Below the pieces are notes generated by a model that did no database searches, was not told where the DNA came from, and saw only the letters and a program-made list of their open reading frames with translations. From contig JAAUOU010000024.1 of assembly GCA_012034765.1 (NCBI GenBank), positions 1 through 44,929 of the forward strand: a stretch of 44,929 nt of DNA, read 5' to 3'. This stretch comes from Pleurocapsaceae cyanobacterium CSU_1_1 (GTDB lineage: Bacteria; Cyanobacteriota; Cyanobacteriia; Cyanobacteriales; Xenococcaceae). The translations under genes and the position numbers were made by a program. Positions 16,755-28,100 of the stretch are shown here, piece after piece (the first letter of the stretch is position 1; the number at the start of each line of letters is the position of its first letter).

Positions 16755-19700
16755 ATGAAAACAATAATTAGAGAACCAAGTATAAGTATTCCTGAGAGTT
16801 TATTTATTCATAAAGTTTATTGGTTAAATCAACTTGCAGGGGAATTGCCTGAGACAAATATTATCACAGATTATTTAAGACCAGAGGTTTATCAGGGTAG
16901 GAATAAAGCGATGCCTGCGGCTAGCTACGCAATCGCTTTTGAGTTTTCGGATAGTTTATCTCAAGCTGTTATTCAGCTTAGTAATAATTCTTATTTGTCA
17001 ATTTATCTGCTGCTTTTAACTGCATTTGAGATTTTAATGCAGAAATATACTGGTAATAATGATTTGATTGTGGGTATTCCTAGTTATCAATCAGTAGTAG
17101 GAAATGAGGGAGTAATTAATCAAGTTTTGCCTTTACGTTTAGATGTAAACAGTAAGTTTACAGTTAAGGAATTACTGCTGCAAGTTAAAGAAAATGTAAT
17201 TAGTGCCTATACTCATCAGAATTATCCCCTTGATGAATTATTGTGCGAGTTATTGAATATTCCACAAAGTGCAAATCGCTGTTCGATTTATGACATTGTA
17301 ATTCTCTTAGAAAATATTCACGATCAAAACTGTTGTAGGGAATTAAATAACGACCTTAAAGTTTCTTTTGTAGTTGATGGTTCGGTAATTAAAGGCGAAA
17401 TCGAATATAGTCAATCTTTATTTAAGGATGATGCGATCGCCACAATTGTTAGACAATATATTAATGTTGTTGAATCTGTAATTGAAAATCTTGACCATCA
17501 AGTTTATAAGCTTGATTTGCTGAAAGAGAATGAAAAAGATTTACTCTTAAAACAGTTTAATGATAATGCTAAAACTTATCCAGTTAATAAAACAATTTCA
17601 GATTTATTTATAGAACAGGTTGAGAACAGCCCAGATCGTATTGCTGTAGTTTATAAACAAGATCAATTAACTTATCAAGAAGTAAATAATCAAGCTAATA
17701 AACTAGCTGCTTTTTTGCTCGAGCTAGGAGTAAAACAAGGAGATTTTGTGGGCATTTTTCAACCACGCAGTCCTAATTTTTTAATCTCGATTCTGGCTAT
17801 TTTAAAAGCTGGTGCTGCTTATGTTCCTCTTGATTGTACTTATCCTCCTGAAAGAATTAAATACATGCTAACTAATAGCGAAGTAAAGATTCTTTTGACT
17901 CAATCTTCACTATTAAATATCTTCCTAGATGCTCTAGACAACTATCAACATTTAAAACATATTATTTGTTTAGATGTTCAAGATTTAATCAAGACAAAAC
18001 TAGCAAATATAAATCTATATTCTCAAGTAAATATTAATCAATTTGCTTCAGAAAATACAACCCAGATAAATCAAGCAAGCGATCGCGCTTATATGATTTA
18101 TACTTCTGGTTCAACAGGATTACCGAAAGGCGCGATCGTCAGACATGATGGTGCAATCAATCATATTTATGCTCAGTTTGATGCTTTGGATTTGCAGCCA
18201 GGGTTTAGTTTTCTCCAAAGTGCGCCCGCGTCATCAGATATTTCGGTATGGCAATTTTTAGCCCCTATTCTCATCGGTGGTAGAACAGTTATCGCCGATA
18301 AGGAAACTATTTGTAATTCTCAACAGTTATTTAAACTGATTAAATCAGAGAAACTTACTCTAGTTGAACTTGTTCCAGTTGTTCTTAGAAGTTTACTTGA
18401 TTACGTTTCCCAGTTATCAACTCAGGAAAGATTATTACCCAATCTCCAGTGCATGATGATTACGGGGGAATATGTGGCGGTGGAATTGGTCAATCGCTGG
18501 CTGAATCTATATCCGACAGTTAAAGTTGCTAATGCTTATGGTCCAACCGAAGCTGCTGATGATATCACTCAATTTATCATTACCAAGCCTTTCCCAGCCA
18601 ACCAGCGCAATGTTCCTATCGGTAAACCTTTAGCTAATTTAAATCTCTATATCCTCGATCAAGAGATGCAGTTACAGCCCATTGGTGTGCCTGGGGAAAT
18701 TTGCGTATCGGGTATTGGGGTGGGAGATGGTTATTGGAGAAATGAAGAGAAAACGAAGGAAAGTTTTGTGACCAATCCGTTTATAGGGGCAAATGATCAT
18801 TCATCCTTGCTATATAAAACAGGAGATTTAGGTAGATGGTTGCATAATGCTAATATTGAGTTTTTAGGGCGAATCGACCATCAGGTAAAGATTCGCGGTT
18901 TTCGCCTCGAATTGGGAGAAATTGAAGCAATACTCACTCAAAATCCTGTTGTAGAATCGTCTGTCGTTATCGTGCGGGAAGATATTCCAGGGGACAAGCG
19001 TTTAATTGCCTATATTGTTCCCGAACCAAAAAATGATCTTCCTGATGAACTATCTAAAATCTTACGCAACTTCCTTAAAGAAAAACTACCTGAATACTCC
19101 ATCCCTTCCGCATTCATCTTACTAGAGACTTTACCCTTAACTCCCAGTGGCAAAGTAGATCGCCGAGGATTACCTGCGCCAGATTCCTCCCGAGAAAACC
19201 GACAACAAACCGATATTGCCCCCCGCACCCCTGTAGAAGAAGTAATAGCTGGAGTTTGGACTCAAGTATTAAAAAGTAAGTCTTTTAGTGTAAATGATAA
19301 TTTCTTTGAGCAAGGAGGACATTCTTTATTAGCTACCCAGCTTATATCTAGGCTACGGCACATTTTCCAGATCGAGTTGCCTTTACGCCACCTGTTTGAG
19401 TTTCCCACCATTGCCGAATTAGCTCAAGCGGTATCAATGAAGCAATCTCCGCAAGGTTTACAAATCCCCCTAGTACCTGTGGCTAGGGATGCTAAGTTAC
19501 CTCTTTCTTTTGCTCAAGAGGGATTATGGTTTATCCATCAGTTAAACCCTGACCAACCTCTCTATAATAGTCCTGCTGCACTTCGTCTTACTGGTTCATT
19601 AAACATTCCCGCTTTCCAACAAAGTCTCAATGAAATTCTGGAACGACATGAAGCTTTACGCACTAGTTTTGCTTTGGAACAAGGAAAGCCAGTACAGGTT

Positions 19701-21886
19701 GTGATGACTAATCTCAGTTTAAACATCCCCCTAATAAATTTAGAGGATTTCCCAGAACAAGAAAAAGAAGCACAAGTTCTAAAACTAGCAGATCGAGAAG
19801 CAAAATTACCTTTTGACTTGGCACAAGCACCACTACTACGAGTCACCCTACTGAAACTAAGCCCCACAGACCATGTAGCATTATTTACCATGCACCACAT
19901 TGCTACCGATGGTTGGTCAATTGGTATCCTAATCCAAGAATTATCCACACTTTATACCTGTTTCTGTGAGGGCATCCCCAACCCCTTACCAGAATTACCA
20001 ATTCAGTATGCCGATTTTGCTCATTGGCAGCGTCAATGGTTACAAGGAGAAGTACTAGAAAATCGACTGGCTTACTGGAAACAAAAATTAGCAGGAATGC
20101 CCACCACACTAAATCTAGAGAAACTAGCAGGAAATCCACCCACAAATAACCAAACAAATAACCAAACCAGAGAATGTGCAGTCCAATCCTTCCTCTTACC
20201 TACCGATTTATCCGACCAAATTAGAAACTTAAGCAATCAAGAGGGAGTCACCTTGTTTATGACTCTGCTGGCAGGTTTCCAAACCCTACTGTATCGCTAT
20301 ACCAATCAGCCAGATATTGTCATCGGTACAGATGTGGCAAATCGCGATCGCCCTGAAATAGAATCAATTATCGGTTTTTTCATCAATCTTCTGGTTTTAC
20401 GGGGCGATTTAGCTAATAATCCTACTTTTCGAGAACTATTAGCCAGAGTGAGGGAAGTTACCTTATCCGCTTACGATCGCGCAGATTTACCCTTCACTAA
20501 ATTGGTGGAAGCTTTGCGCCCTGACAGAAAAAGTAGTGTTACACCTTTATTTCAAGTCTTATTTGTGCTTCAAAGTGTTACCATGCCAGCTTTTGAATTA
20601 TCAGGTTTAAAGGTTCAGGTAATGGAATTAAATCCAGGTTTAGCGAGATTTGACCTGGCTTTATTTATGGCAGAAACCCCAGAGGGAATTACTGGGACTT
20701 GGAAATATCGCACTGACCTATTTAGCCCCGAGGCGATCGCCCGTATTACCGATAATCTTCAGACTTTGTTATCCAGTATTGCCCAAAACCCCGATACTCG
20801 GATCGATGCCTTAGAAATGCTGAGTGAATCAGCAAAACAACAGCAAATTATCGCTAAAAATCGGCGTGATCGCTCTAAATTTCATAAATTTACCAAAATT
20901 AAACCCAAAGCGATCAATATTGCCCAACAAGAATTAGTTAGAACGAGCTATCTCCAACCAGAACAACATCTTCCTTTAGTAATTCAACCTAATGGGGAAG
21001 ACATCGACTTAACAGACTGGGCAAGCGACAAACGGGAATACCTAGAAACCAATTTACTAAACCACGGTGCTATTCTCTTTCGAGGCTTCAACATAAATTC
21101 CGTGGCTAAGTTTGAACAGGTAGCAAGTGCTATTTGCCCCGATCTATTTGCCAACTATGGCGACTTACCCAGAGAAGGGAAAAGCGAGAAAGTTTATCAC
21201 TCTACCCCTTATCCTAGCGATCGCGCGATTCTTTTTCACAACGAAAGTTCCCACCTAGAGCAATACCCCCAAAAAATCTGGTTTTTCTGCGTCCAACCAG
21301 CCTCACAAGGAGGAGAAACACCGATTGTAGACTGTCACCAAGTATATCAATTGCTCAATCCCCAACTGCGATCGCACTTTGAACAAAAACAATTAATGTA
21401 TGTTCGCAACTACATCGAAGGTTTAGATGTCAGTTGGCAAGATTTTTTTCACACCACTGATAAAGCCCTAGTAGAACAATATTGCCGTCAGTCGGGAATG
21501 GACTACCAATGGTTAGATAATGGCTTGAGAACTCGCAAAGTACGTCCAGCCATCTCTTACCATCCCGAAACAGGGAACCAATCTGGTTCAATCAAGTACA
21601 ATTGCACCATATTTCCTGCTTAGAACCAGATGTCAGACAATCTCTCCTCTCTAACCTGGGGTTAGAAAACCTCCCGCGCAATGTCTATTACGGAGATGGC
21701 TCACCCATTGAAGACTCAGTAATGGCAGAAATCGGCGCAGCTTATCAACAAGCCCAAGTCAGCTTTCCCTGGCAGCAAAGAGATCTTTTAATGCTCGATA
21801 ACATGCTCGTTGCCCACGCACGTAATCCCTACCAAGGCGATCGCAAAATTGTGGTGGCAATGGGAGCAATGAACAGTGAACAGTGA
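16755..21886 (+). CDS. NRPS: half-C - A(Dab/Orn-like) - T - C - SyrP-like Asp beta-hydroxylase (frameshifted near 21574)
   Basis: The first 270 residues are only the C-terminal half of a condensation domain, with no HHxxxDG. The A domain (about 282-790) gives pocket D-I-W-E-M-T-A-D-D; Glu278 and Asp331 are typical of Orn/Dab pockets and fit the transaminase upstream. The T domain has FFEQGGHSLLATQL near 850. A canonical LCL-type C domain follows (MHHIATDGWS near 1045). Residues from about 1400 form an Fe(II)/2-oxoglutarate dioxygenase of the SyrP/TauD group: HGAILFRGF, facial-triad H1495-N-E1497, then after the frameshift the distal His/Arg block MLVAHARNPYQGDRK. One G must be added at 21573-21575 to restore TGEPIWFNQVQLHHI. 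The gene then ends in a GAACAGT repeat. I infer that it hydroxylates the Asp carried by the next protein. Confidence 0.87.
16908..16936 (+). repeat. Candidate small dispersed repeat in half-C domain
   Basis: GCGATGCCTGCGGC followed by TAGCTACGCAATCGC; it begins GCGAT and ends ATCGC like other short elements here. It encodes AMPAASYAIA in frame. A related GCGAATGCCTACGGC start is seen at 27035. Confidence 0.5.
18783..18812 (+). repeat. Decayed palindromic repeat in Dab-module A domain
   Basis: ATAGGGGCAAATGATCATTC and the ten bases after it align codon for codon with the perfect palindrome at 24379 in the Asp module (IGANDHSSLL against VGANGHSPLL). Both sit between NPF and LYKTGD. The palindromic symmetry is partly lost here. 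Confidence 0.65.
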
Positions 21887-21891
21887 ACAGT
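21871..21891 (+). repeat. STRR, unit GAACAGT, carrying a stop codon
   Basis: Three exact GAACAGT units. They encode the C-terminal NSEQ of the hydroxylase-bearing NRPS and its TGA (21884-21886). A looser AATCAA-type repeat follows up to the next ATG at 21913. Confidence 0.8.
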
Positions 21892-21912
21892 AATCAAATA
21901 ATCAAGTAATCA

Positions 21913-24900
21913 ATGCAAAATCTAACTCTTGAAGGCTTTCGGCTTTCTCCTCAACAAAAACAGCTCTGGTTATTACAACCAAATAATTCTCCTTATCCTG
22001 CCCAATGTGCGATTCTGCTTCAAGGTGAACTACAGCTAAAAATTCTTAAAGAAGCTGTCCAGCATGTCGTCAACCGCCATGAAATTCTTCGTACCAGTTT
22101 TCATACCCGACCTGGAATTGCGATCCCGATGCAGGTTATAAGCCCTAGCAGTAATTACTTCTGGCAGACTTATAATCTCACAGATTTAACTGACCAAGAA
22201 CAACAAGTAAAAATAGATGAATTATTTTTAACCGCCAGAAAAGTACTCTTCGACTGGGAAAAAGATCCTCTATTGCGTCTATCTTTACTGCATCTCTCTT
22301 CCCAGGAGCATATATTACTAATTGCCTTGCCATCTTTATGTGCGGATAGTTGGTCACTCAAAAATATAGTCAAAGAAATTAGCCATATTTATGGTAGATG
22401 TTTAAATAACGCACAATTACCCGATGAACCAGTACAATATATCCAATTTTCTGAATGGCATAACGAATTACTCGAAGAAGAAGCAGAAGTTGGCGAAAAC
22501 TACTGGCAACAGCAATTAGATTTACTCACCCCAGCAATTCCTTTTGATAAGCAACCAACTGACACGGAATTCAATCCTGATATATGGTCTTTAAAGCTCG
22601 ATCCAGCAGTAGTAGCCCAGTTAGAATCTATCGCCGAGCTACATAATACGACAATTAGGGAATTTTTATTAACCTGTTGGCAGATATTCTGGGCGCGAAT
22701 TACAGGACAGTCTGAAATGGCGATCGCAACTGTTTTCGATGGTAGAAACTATGATCAATTGCAGGAAACTCTAGGATTATTAGCCAAATGTGTACCTGTC
22801 TCTTGTTCAATTCAAGATAATTTAAAATTTAGCGAAATTTTAGCTAAAACAAGTCAAATTTTAGAAAATCATGATCAATGGCAGGAATATTTTCTCTGGT
22901 CAGAGAAGACAGCATCCTTAAACCAAATTGCTTTCGAGTTTGCAGACTGGTCAGATAAATATAATGCGGGGGGGGTTACCTTTTCCCTGGCGCGTCAGGA
23001 TGTTTATTTTGCCAGATTCAAAGTCAAGCTTACCTGTATCCGTCAAGCAGAATCTCTAACCGCAGAGTTTCATTACGATCCTGAAATTATCGATGCCGAA
23101 AGTATTTCCGATTGGGGAAAACTATGGCAAACCTTGGTTACAAGTGCGGTGAACAATTTAGAAGCTAGAGTTGGTGAGTTAGAAATTCTGAGTAATAGCG
23201 ATCGCCATAAACTACTCTTTGAGTTTAACCAAACCCAGAAAGATTATCCTCTAGACAAGTGTATCCATGAACTATTTACCGAACAGGTTGCCAAAACCCC
23301 AGACAAGGTGGCAATTGTCTTTGAAGACCAACAATTAACCTACACCCAACTAAATGCCCGTGCTAATCAACTGGCACGTTATCTGCAAAACCTGGGAGTC
23401 AAGCCAGAAGTACTGGTCGGAATTTATCTAGAGCGATCGCCTTTAATCATTATTAGCCTCCTCGCCATTCTCAAAGCTGGGGGGGCATATCTCCCCCTAG
23501 ATCCTGCTTCACCTCCTGCTGCTATAGCTTTGCGATTAGAAGATGCTGGGGCAAAAGTACTCCTAACTCAAGAGGAATTAATCGATAATCTTGCTGAAAT
23601 AACGACAAAAATAGTTAGTTTAGATAGCGATCGAGAAATAATTAACCATCAAAGTCCAGAAAACCTCTATTGTGACGTAAAACCCGAAAATTTAGTCTAT
23701 ACCATCTATACCTCTGGTTCGACAGGCAAACCCAAAGGTGTGGCGATCGAACATCGACAACTATTAAATTATTTCTATGCCATTCAATCCCAACTAAATT
23801 TAACCCCAGGCAGTAGTTTTGCACTTGTTTCCACCTTAGCAGCAGACTTAGGTAACACCGTTATTTACCCCGCCCTCTGTACTGGCGGATGTCTGCATAT
23901 CATTGCCACCGATCGCCTTACCGATCCCAGTGCGATCGCCGATTACTTTGATCGCCATCCCATAGATTGCCTTAAGATCGTTCCTTCCCATTTAAAAGCC
24001 CTGCTAACAGCAAAACATCCCGACAAAATTCTACCTCGTCAACAGTTAATTCTGGGAGGAGAAGCCACCAGTTGGGAGTTAATCGATCGCATCCAACAGA
24101 TAGCCCCAGAATGTAAGATTCTCAATCATTATGGTCCTACAGAAGCCACCATTGGCGTAACTACTTTTGAAGTCCCCAAGGGAGTTAAAAATAATCAAGC
24201 TGCTACAGTTCCTATTGGTTGGGCGATCGCCAATACCCAAATCTACCTTCTCGACTCTAAGAAGCAACCAGTACCTATTGGTGTCCCAGGAGAGCTATAT
24301 ATTGGGGGTGCAGGGTTAGCACGAGGCTATTTAAACCAGCCAGAATTAACCAACGAGAAGTTTATTGCCAATCCTTTTGTAGGGGCGAATGGCCATTCGC
24401 CCCTACTTTACAAAACAGGTGATTTAGCGCGTTACCTGCCAGACGGAACCATTGAATTTTTAGGTCGGGTAGATGACCAAGTGAAGATTCGGGGTTTTCG
24501 TATCGAGTTGGCAGAGATTTCACTCGTCCTTGCCAAACACCCTGCTGTAAGAGAGTGTGTGGTTCTAGTACAGGGCGATGAACCAGGCAATCCACATCTC
24601 GTTGCTTATGTTATCCCCCACTCCGAGCAAAATCCTGCCACCAAAGACTTGAAAGACTTCTTGCAAGCACAGCTACCCGACTACATGGTGCCTGCTGCCT
24701 TTGTACTGTTAAAGGCATTTCCACTGATGCCTAATGGCAAACTAGACCGCCACTCCTTGCTTGCATTAGAAACCGTCGGACTCAATCTCAAGGAATACGT
24801 AGCACCTCAAAATGCCGTTGAAGAAGTGTTAGCCAGTATTTGGGCTAACCTTTTGAAGGTCGAACGTGTAGGAATCTGGGACAATTTCTTTGACTTGGGC

Positions 24901-25146
24901 GGACATTCATTACTAACAACTCAGTTAATATCGCGAGTGCGTCAAACCTTCCGAGTAGAAATATCCCTACGTGACTTATTTGAAGAACCTACCCTCGCTC
25001 ATTTGTCGAAAATCCTCATCGCTAATGAAGCCAAGCCAGGGCAAACCGAAAAGATTGCGATCGCGGTCAAAAAAATTAAGACAATGTCTGCCGAGGATAA
25101 GGAAAAACTGCTCACCCACAAGAAAATAGAAGGAGTCCGTAGCTAA
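21913..25146 (+). CDS. NRPS: C-like interface domain - A(Asp) - T
   Basis: A 1077-residue module. The N-terminal 440 residues have a condensation fold, but HHxxxDG is replaced by PSLCADS (140-146, within ALPSLCADSWSL), so it should not catalyse peptide bond formation. C-like domains of this kind next to Asp-activating A domains are known as interface domains that recruit beta-hydroxylases in siderophore NRPSs. The A domain reads D-L-T-K-I-G-H-I-G, an essentially exact Asp code. The T domain has FFDLGGHSLLTTQL near 995. The upstream protein ends in the dioxygenase and a true C domain, so the two proteins together make a C, hydroxylase, interface, A, T module yielding beta-hydroxyaspartate. The stop TAA overlaps the next ATG by one base, implying translational coupling. 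A 28-bp perfect palindrome sits in the A domain. Confidence 0.9.
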   Translation: MQNLTLEGFRLSPQQKQLWLLQPNNSPYPAQCAILLQGELQLKILKEAVQHVVNRHEILRTSFHTRPGIAIPMQVISPSSNYFWQTYNLTDLTDQEQQVKIDELFLTARKVLFDWEKDPLLRLSLLHLSSQEHILLIALPSLCADSWSLKNIVKEISHIYGRCLNNAQLPDEPVQYIQFSEWHNELLEEEAEVGENYWQQQLDLLTPAIPFDKQPTDTEFNPDIWSLKLDPAVVAQLESIAELHNTTIREFLLTCWQIFWARITGQSEMAIATVFDGRNYDQLQETLGLLAKCVPVSCSIQDNLKFSEILAKTSQILENHDQWQEYFLWSEKTASLNQIAFEFADWSDKYNAGGVTFSLARQDVYFARFKVKLTCIRQAESLTAEFHYDPEIIDAESISDWGKLWQTLVTSAVNNLEARVGELEILSNSDRHKLLFEFNQTQKDYPLDKCIHELFTEQVAKTPDKVAIVFEDQQLTYTQLNARANQLARYLQNLGVKPEVLVGIYLERSPLIIISLLAILKAGGAYLPLDPASPPAAIALRLEDAGAKVLLTQEELIDNLAEITTKIVSLDSDREIINHQSPENLYCDVKPENLVYTIYTSGSTGKPKGVAIEHRQLLNYFYAIQSQLNLTPGSSFALVSTLAADLGNTVIYPALCTGGCLHIIATDRLTDPSAIADYFDRHPIDCLKIVPSHLKALLTAKHPDKILPRQQLILGGEATSWELIDRIQQIAPECKILNHYGPTEATIGVTTFEVPKGVKNNQAATVPIGWAIANTQIYLLDSKKQPVPIGVPGELYIGGAGLARGYLNQPELTNEKFIANPFVGANGHSPLLYKTGDLARYLPDGTIEFLGRVDDQVKIRGFRIELAEISLVLAKHPAVRECVVLVQGDEPGNPHLVAYVIPHSEQNPATKDLKDFLQAQLPDYMVPAAFVLLKAFPLMPNGKLDRHSLLALETVGLNLKEYVAPQNAVEEVLASIWANLLKVERVGIWDNFFDLGGHSLLTTQLISRVRQTFRVEISLRDLFEEPTLAHLSKILIANEAKPGQTEKIAIAVKKIKTMSAEDKEKLLTHKKIEGVRS
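24379..24406 (+). repeat. 28-bp perfect palindrome in Asp-module A domain
   Basis: GTAGGGGCGAATGG followed directly by its own reverse complement. It is translated as VGANGHSPL between NPF and LYKTGDLARY. It belongs to the GTAGGGGCG family also seen at 9090, 9425 and 42239. Confidence 0.9.
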
Positions 25147-28100
25147 TGGATCGAACCGATTCTCAATACCCAACTGCCCTTTCTGTAGACGATTTCGAGC
25201 TTCTCGACTATTTACTTGAAGATGATGAGATCGAGCTGCCTCAAACCCTAAAGATTTCCCGCAGAGAAAATCTAGACCCCGCACCGCTCTCCTATGCTCA
25301 ATCTAGGCTGTGGTTCCTGGAACAACTGGAATCGGAAAGTGGTGTTTATAATACGGGCGGTGCCGTGCGTTTGGTTGGAGTTCTCGATGTAGCAGCGCTA
25401 GCCGCGAGTTTGAATGAAATCGTCCAGCGTCACGAAATCTTGCGTACCACATTTGCGATCGCCAACGGGCAACCCGTCCAAGTTATCGCCCCAACCCTGA
25501 CTGTAACGCTGCCAGTAATAGACCTCCAGCAACTCCCCGATCAAGAACGTGAAAAAGAGGTGCAGAGGCTTGCTATCCAAGAAGCCGATCGACCCTTCGA
25601 TCTAACCGAGGCACCGTTGCTACGAGTAACGCTGCTCAAACTAGGTCAGACAGAGCATATATTACTGTTAACCATGCATCATATCGTCTTCGACGGTTGG
25701 TCTAGGGAAGTACTGGTTCGAGAATTAGCCACGCTTTACGAAAACTTCTCCCGTGGAAAGTATTCTCCCTTACCCGAACTTCCCATCCAATATGCTGACT
25801 TCGCCCATTGGCAGCGACAGAGGTTGCAAGGAGAAGTACTTGAACAACAGCTAACTTACTGGAAGCAAAAGCTAGCAGACGCTCCGACCGTACTGGAACT
25901 CTTCACGGACAGACCCCGACCCGCAGTTCAGACTTTCCGAGGCTCGACCCAATTTTTTGAGCTATCACCTAGCCTCACCCAAAAGCTAAAACAGCTCAGT
26001 CAGAAGCAAGGGGTTACTTTGTTCATGACTCTGCTAGCGGCTTTTCAGACCTTACTCTATCGCTATACTAATCAGAAAGACATTTGTATCGGCTCGCCGA
26101 TCGCTAACCGCAACTGCCACCAGATAGAGCCATTAATCGGTTTTTTGTCAATACCCTCGTCTTACGTACGGACTTATCAGGCAATCCCAGTTTTCAACAA
26201 TTGTTGGATCGGGTTCGGCAAGTAGCTCTAGACGCTTATGCTCACCAAGACCTGCCCTTTGAGGTTCTGGTGGAACAACTACAGCCAGAACGCTCTTTAA
26301 GCTACACGCCGCTATTTCAGGTGATGTTTAGCTTGGAGAACGCTCCCTCTGAGCCTTTTGCGCTACCAGGCTTGACCTTCGATCCGTTGGAGTTAGACAC
26401 GGGTATTGCCAAGTTCGATCTAACTCTGTCGATGGAGGAGACACAACAGGGACTTAAAGGAAGGTTCGAGTACAATACCGATTTGTTCGATGCGCGTCGG
26501 ATGACTCGGACGATCGAGCATTGGCAAAACTTACTCGAAGTTATCGTAGCTGCTCCCGAACAGCGAATTTCAGAGTTACCGTTACTGAGCGAAGCCGAAC
26601 AGCATCAGTTATTGGTGGAGTGGAATGATACTTGGGCGGAGTATCCCCTGAAACAGTGCATCCATCAGCTCTTTGAGGAACAGGTAGAGCGATCGCCCGA
26701 TGCTGTGGCAGTGGTTTATAAAGATGAACGCTTAACTTACCAGGAACTGAACAGCCGTGCTAATCAACTCGCACGCTATCTAAAAAAGTTGGGTGTGGGG
26801 TCAGAGATACTGGTCGGTATCTGCGTAGAACGCTCTTTAGAAATGATCATAGGAATTTTGGGCATTCTCAAAGCAGGTGGAGCTTACGTTCCCCTAGATC
26901 CTGCCTATCCCAAGCAGCGTCAGGTATTCATGTTGAGAGATGCCCAAGTTCCAGTCCTATTGACCCAGCAGTCACTACTGGACGTACTCTCCGAACATAA
27001 AGCGAAATTTGTCTGTCTGGATACAGACTGGAAAGCGAATGCCTACGGCACGGCTTCGCCGATCGCAACAGAAAGTCAGGAAAACCTGGTTAATCAAACT
27101 CAAAGTGAAAACTTAGCCTATGCGATCTATACTTCCGGCTCAACTGGAACCCCGAAAGGCGTGGCGATTCAACATGACTCGTTGGTCAACTATACCGAAA
27201 CCGTCTGTTTGGAGTACGAACTAAAACCAAGCGATCGCATCCTGCAATTTGCCTCGATCGGCTTCGATGTTGCTGCCGAAGAAATTTTTCCATGTCTCGT
27301 GCGGGGTGCAACTTTAGTGCTGCGTACTGATGAGATGTTGAGTTCCATCCCCGATTTCCTGCAACAATGTCACTGCCTGGGGGTGACGGTACTTGACCTG
27401 CCCACAGCCTTCTGGCATCAATTAGCGTCTCAACTGACTGCGACAATGCCATTACCCGAAACACTGCGATTAGTCATTATTGGTAGTGAAAGTGCCTTAC
27501 CCGATCGCCTAAAAATTTGGCAGCAGCAGGTAGGTCAACGAGTGCGACTCGTTAATATCTACGGCCCTACAGAAACAACGATTGGTGCGACACTCTGCGA
27601 TTTATCGAGGTCGATCGCTGACGAAACCACTGTGCCAATTGGACGACCGATTCGGAACGTCCAAGCATACATACTCGATTCCTATCTGCAACTCGTACCA
27701 GTGGGCGTACCTGGAGAACTTTATATTGGGGGCGTGGGTGTAGCGCGGGGCTATCTTAACCAACCAGAACTAACGATCGAGCGGTTTATACCCAATCCTT
27801 TTGAGAAGTCAGAAGTCACAAAGGCTTTAGCCGCATGTAGTCAGAAGTCAGAAGTTAACAGCCAGTTTTTACTTCCTACTTCCTACTTCCTGCCTCCTAC
27901 TTTATACAAGACAGGCGATTTGGCACGTTACCGACTGGATGGGAACATCGAGTTTTTAGGGCGCATCGATCGGCAAGTGAAAATTCGAGGCTTCCGTATC
28001 GAACTGGAAGAGATTGAAGCTGTAATGAGCCAACATCCAGGGATACGAGAAACTGCGATCGTGGTTCGGGAAGATCGACCTGGAAATAAGTGCTTAGTAG

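Noticed and set aside
19562-20157. Long minus-strand open frames opposite the NRPS and PKS genes
   Set aside because: They are antisense to well-conserved condensation and adenylation domains, with no family signature of their own.
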